Source of the DNA: Hysterium pulicare CBS 123377
Lineage: Eukaryota; Ascomycota; Dothideomycetes; Hysteriales; Hysteriaceae
Reading direction: 5' to 3'
Length of the DNA: 64,000 nt
NCBI GenBank assembly: GCA_000467715.1
Contig: AJFK01000844.1
Span: forward strand, 1-64,000
In this document: positions 57,745 through 64,000 of the stretch, one piece after another
Layout: the number at the start of each line of letters is the position of its first letter
Numbering within the stretch: the stretch's first letter is position 1
Program-made: the position numbers and the translations under genes
Notes under the pieces: generated by a model
What the model saw: only the letters and a program-made list of their open reading frames with translations
Databases searched by the model: none
Told to the model about the DNA's origin: nothing

Positions 57745-60109
57745 TGTGTGTAATTATAGATCTTCATAATGGAATGGTTGTTGAAGTTAAGGAAATTGGT
57801 TATCGATAAGAGCTGATTGCGTCATTGATGCAGGTCTGTTAGGCCGTTTTCTCTTCACCCTTATTACACAAGCTGTTCATAACAGAAAGCAGGCACCGGA
57901 TTTAGCAGTCTCCAGCGCGCAGACTGCATCAGCGCTCATCGTTCTAAGCAGCAAATCTGATTATCCTCTGCGGGAACTCAGTACATCCGATATTCGTTGA
58001 AGCAGAACACGAGGTCACATCCGGTATATCACTTCTGTCATCTGCAGATAGCAGGCTACCGAATCAATCCTCTGGGAAGCATCCTTTAAACTGTATCCTG
58101 AGCTTCATTTATCTTACCCATATTCCTTTCCTACTCATCTTTCATGACTCGGTTCAAATTTCTACAAGATTGAACTTCCGATGAGCATGCAGATGTAACT
58201 GTTTCAGTGCCTCGGGTTTACTAGAACCCAATGCACCATGCAGGTTGAACTGTCAGTGGAACAGTCTAATTCTTGGAGCTCACCAATCTTAAACAAGTTG
58301 TACGGTTTCCTAAACTTTCAATTTGCTTTCTGCTCTCTTTATACGTTCTCTCCGCTCTACCCCGCTTGTCCAGAACTCTTTCTTTCGAATCAAAGAGTCT
58401 AGAATGATGCCACAGCATCACGCTTCTAGGGATGCCGGTGATGATACTAGATAGTCCTACGCTTACGCTACCTCCCTCATGACACTTTCTACTAAAGCTT
58501 CAACATCGTATGGACCGCAAGAACCCACGCTTATGCTTGATACGGACCGCGTGTCACATTCCAAATTGATGGAAACGAACTGCGAGCATGGGCGAGAAAG
58601 TCGCACCTAGCCACGAGAGCCACGAACTTGTGGCTGCTCTAGTAGTGTTACTAATCGTAACTACGTTCCGCATACTTGGAGGGCTACCACATCGGAGGCA
58701 ACAGAACTAACCCTGCTTATCTTGGAGACAACATGTGAATGGAACCGCTGATTAGACTCCAGCTCGGTTTACCAATGATATGGGCAGAAGATGGAGGGGA
58801 CTTTGTGAACGGTCTGGAGATACGCGGTGGCTTCTTGGTTGGCACGACTTCAAAATGGTGCGCCAATGGAAGTGAATATCACGTCCACCGCGGGTCGGCA
58901 GGCATGGATAAGTTAGGAAGCACGGCCATTAGCACCTCCGCTCTCAAGATAGGTGCGAATGAAAGCCACATTCAGATCGATGGTGCTGGCCGAGGGAATC
59001 TTCGTCCTGTTACAATTAGAAAGGGGCAGACATGGTGTAACAATAGCACTGCAAAGGCGTAGAGCATTGATTTGCTACATTTATCGCCACGCATGTCAGG
59101 CCTAGGACGGTATAGCCAACAAGTAAAGTTCTGAGCTTCCCCACACGAAAGAATGGTTGGGAGCACACGTTATGGTGGCCCAAGCCAAATCCGAAGGCTT
59201 GCCGACGCCCACGTTCCGTTGTGCTTCGTTACTGTCATCCACGCGAGACAAGTGACTCTATTAACAATGGGTTTGTCATCTGAGTTGAATGCGTTTCTAA
59301 TACACCAATAAATTTCTTGCTTTCACGGCAGTTCTCCACCTCAGATGTGGCACGAATATCTTACTCGTTTTAGTTGTTTATCTCCTTCACACGCAAAAGA
59401 GACAGATTGCATTGAATATGTGTTTTCCGCCCCCAGGACTCGAGATCGGGTACAGCTTCCTGGACAAAGCAACGGAGTGGAGGTTGTTGATTGATAAAGT
59501 GAGACAGTCTGAAGAATGGAAGGCTGGACCGAAAAAGGACCGGGCATGAAGCTCATTCGAGTTAGGACTAGCGCACCTGTCTAACGCGCTGGCGTCGATC
59601 GTCACATTGAATTCTCTCACCCCTCAGACCAATGATGCTGTACACACTCCAAAAAGCCCCCTGGAGACTCAAAATATCGACCCTTCGATTGCTCACACAA
59701 TGTCCGAAACGAGGCTTCAGCCCTAGTTTAAGGGCCCCGTCCCTTTGCTCAATTTCTCCCCGAGCCGCCGGCCCATCGCGGAGCATATCTCACGCCGTCC
59801 AATAGCGCTGTGTATCTTCGCTTTTCTCGTTCGCAAGGGAAATACTGAATTTGTCTCAAAACAATGATCGCGACGCTCATTTGTCAGATGACCTGTCAAG
59901 CACATGCGTATAGAACGGGCGTGGCTTGACACGGCTTACTATCATGGAATTCGCGTGAATTCGACAACCTCCTTGCATTGAGTGAGCCGTGGGACTCCTC
60001 GTGAAAAGAATGGAGTTCAAAAGAGCATGTCTGCCTCTCGACTTTGAGGCGTTGGGGCCTGTTCTTCCGTATACAATCTGTCATTCTTTTTAGTATCAAT
60101 TCATATATC
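57745..60109. other. Long intergenic region, no supported gene
   Basis: Upstream region shared by Rdx and lipase genes. A plus-strand stretch around 58440-59062 has several coding-like open frames (for example 58739-59062) without splice patterns or family matches. No repeats were recognised apart from the GATA palindrome near 57800. Confidence 0.45.
57800..57809. promoter_or_regulatory. Palindromic GATA site upstream of the Rdx gene
   Basis: ttatcgataa is a perfect 10-bp palindrome containing two overlapping GATA motifs (one per strand). It sits 56 bp upstream of the Rdx ATG. Binding by a fungal GATA factor is a motif-based guess. Confidence 0.35.
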
Positions 60110-61384
60110 ATGTCTCTCTTTTCGCTTCTGATATTTCTCATTCTTGGTGCGACTGGTAGTTATGGAGCGCCTATTGGAGAGGAGAAGCGATGTGAGTCGA
60201 TCTATTAAATCACCCCTCATTCTTTCGCTAACAACTCCTGCTATGCAGCTATTGACTCCACCTTGCTTTCTACATTTCAATTGATCGAACAATATGCCGC
60301 TGCGGCGTACTGCCCGGGGAACAACAACTCACCCGCGAATACCAAGATTGCCTGCACATCGGGAAATTGTCCTTCAGTGCAAGCTGCTAACACGTCATCT
60401 GTCACTGAATTTCAAGAGTAGGTCATGCAAGAACAGTCATTCTTCCGTCTTAAATACCTCCACGTCTACATGGGATATAAATGGCGAAGTGTAAATCGCG
60501 TATCCTTCCGAAGCCCTTCTTTTTTTGAGCACGCAATCCTACATATGCCAGGTCCTTAGCTCCTTCACAAGAGCCTCAAAATCCGCTGCTTTCCCTACCT
60601 TCCAGCCCCTTTCTAGACTTTATCTACCTTCTTAAGATATGAAAGGTCATGCTCATTCTTTATTTGCCATATCATAGCTAATTGTGTAAGTAACAGCTCT
60701 CTAAAAACAGACGTGACTGGGTTCGTCGCTGTGGACAACACAAATCATCTCATAGTCGTTTCTTTTCGCGGCTCGGAATCCATCAAGAATTGGATTGCCA
60801 ACCTCGATATGACAGCCGTCACTACGGATATCTGCACCGGATGCACTGCCCACCAAGGTTTCTGGGATTCTTGGGTTGAGGCCAGAACAGGTGTCCTGGC
60901 GGCTGTGAAAAGCGCCGCGAACGCACATCCGACCTATCAAGTCGTGGCTACAGGCCATAGCCTAGGAGGGGCTATTGCAGACCTCGCCGCTGCCGAGTTG
61001 CGAAAAGGAGGATACTTCGCTGCACTTTATACCTTCGGCGCTCCTCGTCTTGCAGGTGCAGAGCTAAGCAACTTTATCACGTACCAAGCCGGTGGAAATT
61101 ACCGTATCACCCATTACAACGACCCGGTTCCTCGGCTTCCGCCTATTTCCTTCGGCTTCGTCCACATCAGTCCTGAGTACTACATTGACCAACCCAATAA
61201 CAAGCTCGTAGCGGCTGGAGACATCAGCGTCTACTCGGGTAACATAAACTACAAGGGAAACACCGCATGGATTTTGACCGATGTGCTGGCTCATACTTGG
61301 TACTTCAATTCTATTGCACAGTGCTATGTCAATCAGCTTTTGGGAACAAGAGACCTAAAGGCGGAGATAGTGCATAAGTTCTAA
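60110..61384 (+). CDS. Secreted class 3 lipase
   Basis: Exons are 60110-60191, 60249-60417 and 60697-61384, giving 312 aa. A signal peptide (MSLFSLLIFLILGATGSYGAP) is followed by a short propeptide ending KR (residues 26-27). The second intron is 279 bp, long for this window; its acceptor at 60696 was chosen because only it keeps DSLKTDVTGFVAVD in frame. VVSFRGS leads to the oxyanion strand, GHSLGG holds nucleophile Ser172, NDPVPRLPP holds Asp226 and LAHTWYF holds His283. Lipase_3 fold proteins of this size are secreted triacylglycerol lipases or feruloyl-esterase-like enzymes; substrate is undetermined. There is no TM or GPI signal. Confidence 0.93.
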
Positions 61385-62139
61385 AGTTGCTGGAGCTCTG
61401 ATATCAACATATTCAATGTATATATTGTTGTTTGCTACCTACATATTCTTCATTTGACTATAGAGATATAGCCACATTCTTTTTGAACTTCCGCATATCG
61501 TGCATGTAGGCAGCCTGGCCTGGCATCTGTCACACAACTTGGCCACGGCATATATTGGACGTTGTTAGTATGGGCTGCGCATATAAGGACGATCATTTGC
61601 TAAGTTCGTTATGCTTCTTTGATGGAAGTGAGCACATACCGACTATTCCACACACCAGAGAGTCCATTTGTATGAGTTGAGGGATACGTAAGGCCATAAT
61701 CGGCGGTGAGGGCGGCTACCTCATTCGTTTAGGCAAAGACGACTGCGCCACTTTCACCCAGTCCATCATCGCTCCACGCTCGGACAAAACGCTGAATATG
61801 CGGCTCAACCACAAATGCTTTGACATGAAGAGTCATGTCTGAGTCTTATAGAGCAAGACGCAGACCCAATCTCACCGCTTACAGTCACACGATGTGGACG
61901 CCGAAAGCACGCTGACCGACTCTGCACCTCTTCGGAAAGAGGCATAGGTAAACGATGGCATTCAGCCAATGATCTCTGAGCAGTACAACAGCGTGGAGCA
62001 GCGAAGCTTCGCAGAACACGTTTAATGGCTGCCTTGTGACTTGACCGGTGCTATGGCATGGCGGTAGCAACGATTTCTTGACTCTGATCTGCAAATTTCC
62101 AATCTACTTCTTCAGTGGAACTGAAACCAACTTTCAGAG
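61385..62139. other. Intergenic stretch, no gene seen
   Basis: The 3' flank of the lipase and upstream region of the cysteine/histidine-rich protein gene. No recognisable coding sequence or repeat. Confidence 0.5.
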
Positions 62140-63295
62140 ATGGATCATCTCGAACCAGTAAGCGCTTTCTGGCCTCCTCAAGTCCCGTCATTCCCCCGTG
62201 GCTCATTCGGTAGCCCACAGGCAGTAGGAACTCTCGAAACGGCGACTATTGTTGAACACTTGGTCACGGAGCTTGAGCAATGCTTTGCAGCTATACTCGA
62301 TCTCTACCGCAAATTGCAAAGAGAAGAAGAGAGGACTGAGGAAGACGCTTTGGAGCCGAGCGCGTTACGTGGGTCTTCTGCGCCTCGCGGACCTGGAGCA
62401 ATTCATGGACCCCACAGGCAACAGCGAAAGAGGGGAAGAGATGATGATTTCTCGGACCACGTTGATGAGAAGTTGCTCAAGGCCGGAGATACTGTCCGTC
62501 AAGAATTCATTCGTGGCTGTCAACGTTTCAGTCGTCAGTTCGCGGTAGGAGACAGTAAGTCAAAGTTCTTCCCTGTTCTTTTCGACGTACACGAATGATT
62601 CACTCATCATAGCGACTGCACAAACCCAACTCCAGTCCCATGTCATTGCGATCCAACGAACTATCATTCAAGTGCTTCAGGACAACACTATCTTCTATCC
62701 CGCCACACACAGCATCTCTGGCCACCTTCAAAGCATTGTCAAGGCTATGCTCGCAACACGTGATGATTCGGTAGAAACGCTGGAGCAGCAATACTGGAGA
62801 ATGCATGCTGCTGCTCGAGATCGAACCTCGCTTTCGCCTCCAGCTTCAAGGCTCCGGCCTCGATCTGACCCCATAGGATCTACTAATCCAGGACCGACCA
62901 CAACCTCGAATCGAGCTACACCCCATGGCCTATATTGCATATATGCAATGGATCTTCAAACCAACACCGACCAACCACTTGCTGATAACTACAAGGCAGG
63001 AGGGGATGGACGGTGTCCATTCTGCAACTTCATGATCCCAATGAGGCCGGGACGAGCATGGGAATTGGTTAGAGAAGATGACAGAGACAAAGACAAAGAC
63101 AGGATCTTCCACGTAGAAAGCCGATTCGTTGTTAAGTGCCATCGTGAAGGTGGAAGATTCGCTTGTGTGGTGTGCAGTCGGGAGCGCCCTGCAGATACAT
63201 CTTGCGCGACTATTGAGGCGTTAATAGATCATGTATGGCAGGAGCATACTTGCAGAGAGTACGAGAGAGAAACTGATATTCTTGAGGTGGGTTGA
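62140..63295 (+). CDS. Cys/His-rich fungal protein with zinc-finger-like C-terminus (unknown)
   Basis: Exons are 62140-62554 and 62613-63295 (58-bp GTAAGT...CATAG intron splitting Thr), giving 365 aa. The first ~150 residues contain a helix-rich N-part (TATIVEHLVTELEQCFAAILDLYRKLQREEE) and a disordered GRP-like linker. The C-part has CPFCNFMI (C-x-x-C) and KCHREGGRFACVVCSRERPAD (C..C-x-x-C), then IDHVWQEHTC, a likely zinc site with H-x(3)-H and C. This resembles an unclassified fungal C2H2-like or Znf-associated family. The frame after the TGA (63293-63295) stays open for another 61 codons with protein-like composition, see findings. Confidence 0.62.
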
Positions 63296-64000
63296 GGCCA
63301 GATCAAGACTGCTAAAGTCGACTCCACTGGCAATGGAAAGTCTTATGAGCTGAAGCTGCGGCAACTGATCCAATTTGCAAAAGCCCATTGTCGTGGCACT
63401 GCATTAGTGGCGGGCTCTCTGATGACGACGAAAAGGAAAGACGGGAGGAGAGAAACATTCCTCGATGAACGAACAAGGTGATGTAAGTCCTACTTCAAGG
63501 CATTGTGGGATCGTCAGGTCGAATTCTTGCTTGTTGGCCTTTTTATCCCAATTCAGGCTTCCGTAGAAATTTGATAGCTAGCCTACGGGTGGTGATTGGT
63601 GGCCTGCATGAAAGTATATATCCCCTCACACCCGGCGTGCATGATTGGCAGGAGTGCTGGAATGCACCAGATCGTCACCCTTTGCTTCTCTGCGTACAGT
63701 TATTGTTGTGAATCCTTTTAGCAACGCGCAGAGAGTAGGTCTCTTAGTCACAGTCAAGTCAAGTCAACGCAACGTCGGCGACTCAAACGGTCTTGGCTAC
63801 GTGAACTGTGCGTCGGCAGCGTGTCCCTGACTCCCTGCTGTGAGCCACCAATTCGAATGGGCTCCCTCCTTTCACCGACCGTCTCCGTTCTCACCTACAC
63901 CGTTGCCCGTGCGGGAGTATGTTCGATCGTTAACATCGTGAAGTTGTGAGTTCGTATCCAAATCGTTTGTTGTCCCCCGTAAACAACCAAACCTGCGACG
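63296..64000. other. 3' flank of the last gene, no further gene seen
   Basis: The frame of the preceding gene remains open to 63481 after its TGA. Beyond that I recognise no gene to the end of the window. Confidence 0.45.

Overview
The window is nuclear DNA of a filamentous ascomycete. Genes are compact and split by short introns (mostly 45-90 bp, GT-AG with CTAAC/CTGAC-like branch sites). The families are typical of Pezizomycotina: OPT transporter, rhodopsin-like 7TM protein, DUF3431, DUF7730 and DUF8004 proteins, GH18 chitinase, class 3 lipase and small secreted cysteine-rich protein. The gene style resembles Leotiomycetes, but that is an impression and not proven by the sequence. I saw no rRNA, tRNA or CRISPR.

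Layout. 1-14.2 kb: end of a VIT/vWA-like gene, a glutathione S-transferase (GST), a small secreted protein, a cysteine-rich 7TM protein, an OPT oligopeptide transporter, a tandem GST fusion and a short-chain dehydrogenase. Two GST genes and an OPT transporter within 12 kb suggest a glutathione or detoxification neighbourhood. 14.7-23 kb: a DUF3431 protein, a very young 0.7-kb inverted-repeat DNA transposon (MITE) with an 8-bp target duplication, an amino-acid permease and a rhodopsin-like membrane protein. 23-35 kb: an RWD/DUF1115 protein, an unknown gene, an MFS transporter, the histone chaperone subunit CAC2 (with a likely GC-AG intron) and a protein with a SLOG-like GG.DTLA core. 36-46 kb: a 10-exon secreted chitinase, remnant exons of an unknown gene, a DUF7730 protein, a large membrane protein and a FAT1-type very-long-chain acyl-CoA synthetase. 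48-64 kb: a disordered protein, a large DUF8004 protein, a single-TM protein, a four-exon Rdx (SelT/W/H-like) thioredoxin-fold protein, a secreted lipase and a cysteine/histidine-rich protein.

Exon boundaries were worked out by hand from splice consensus, reading-frame continuity and family resemblance. Coordinates given as start-end span first to last coding base; exon lists are in the evidence. No single cluster dominates. The most unusual items are the two-GST fusion, the near-identical MITE, the SLOG-like protein, the cysteine-rich 7TM receptor-like protein and several gene remnants.
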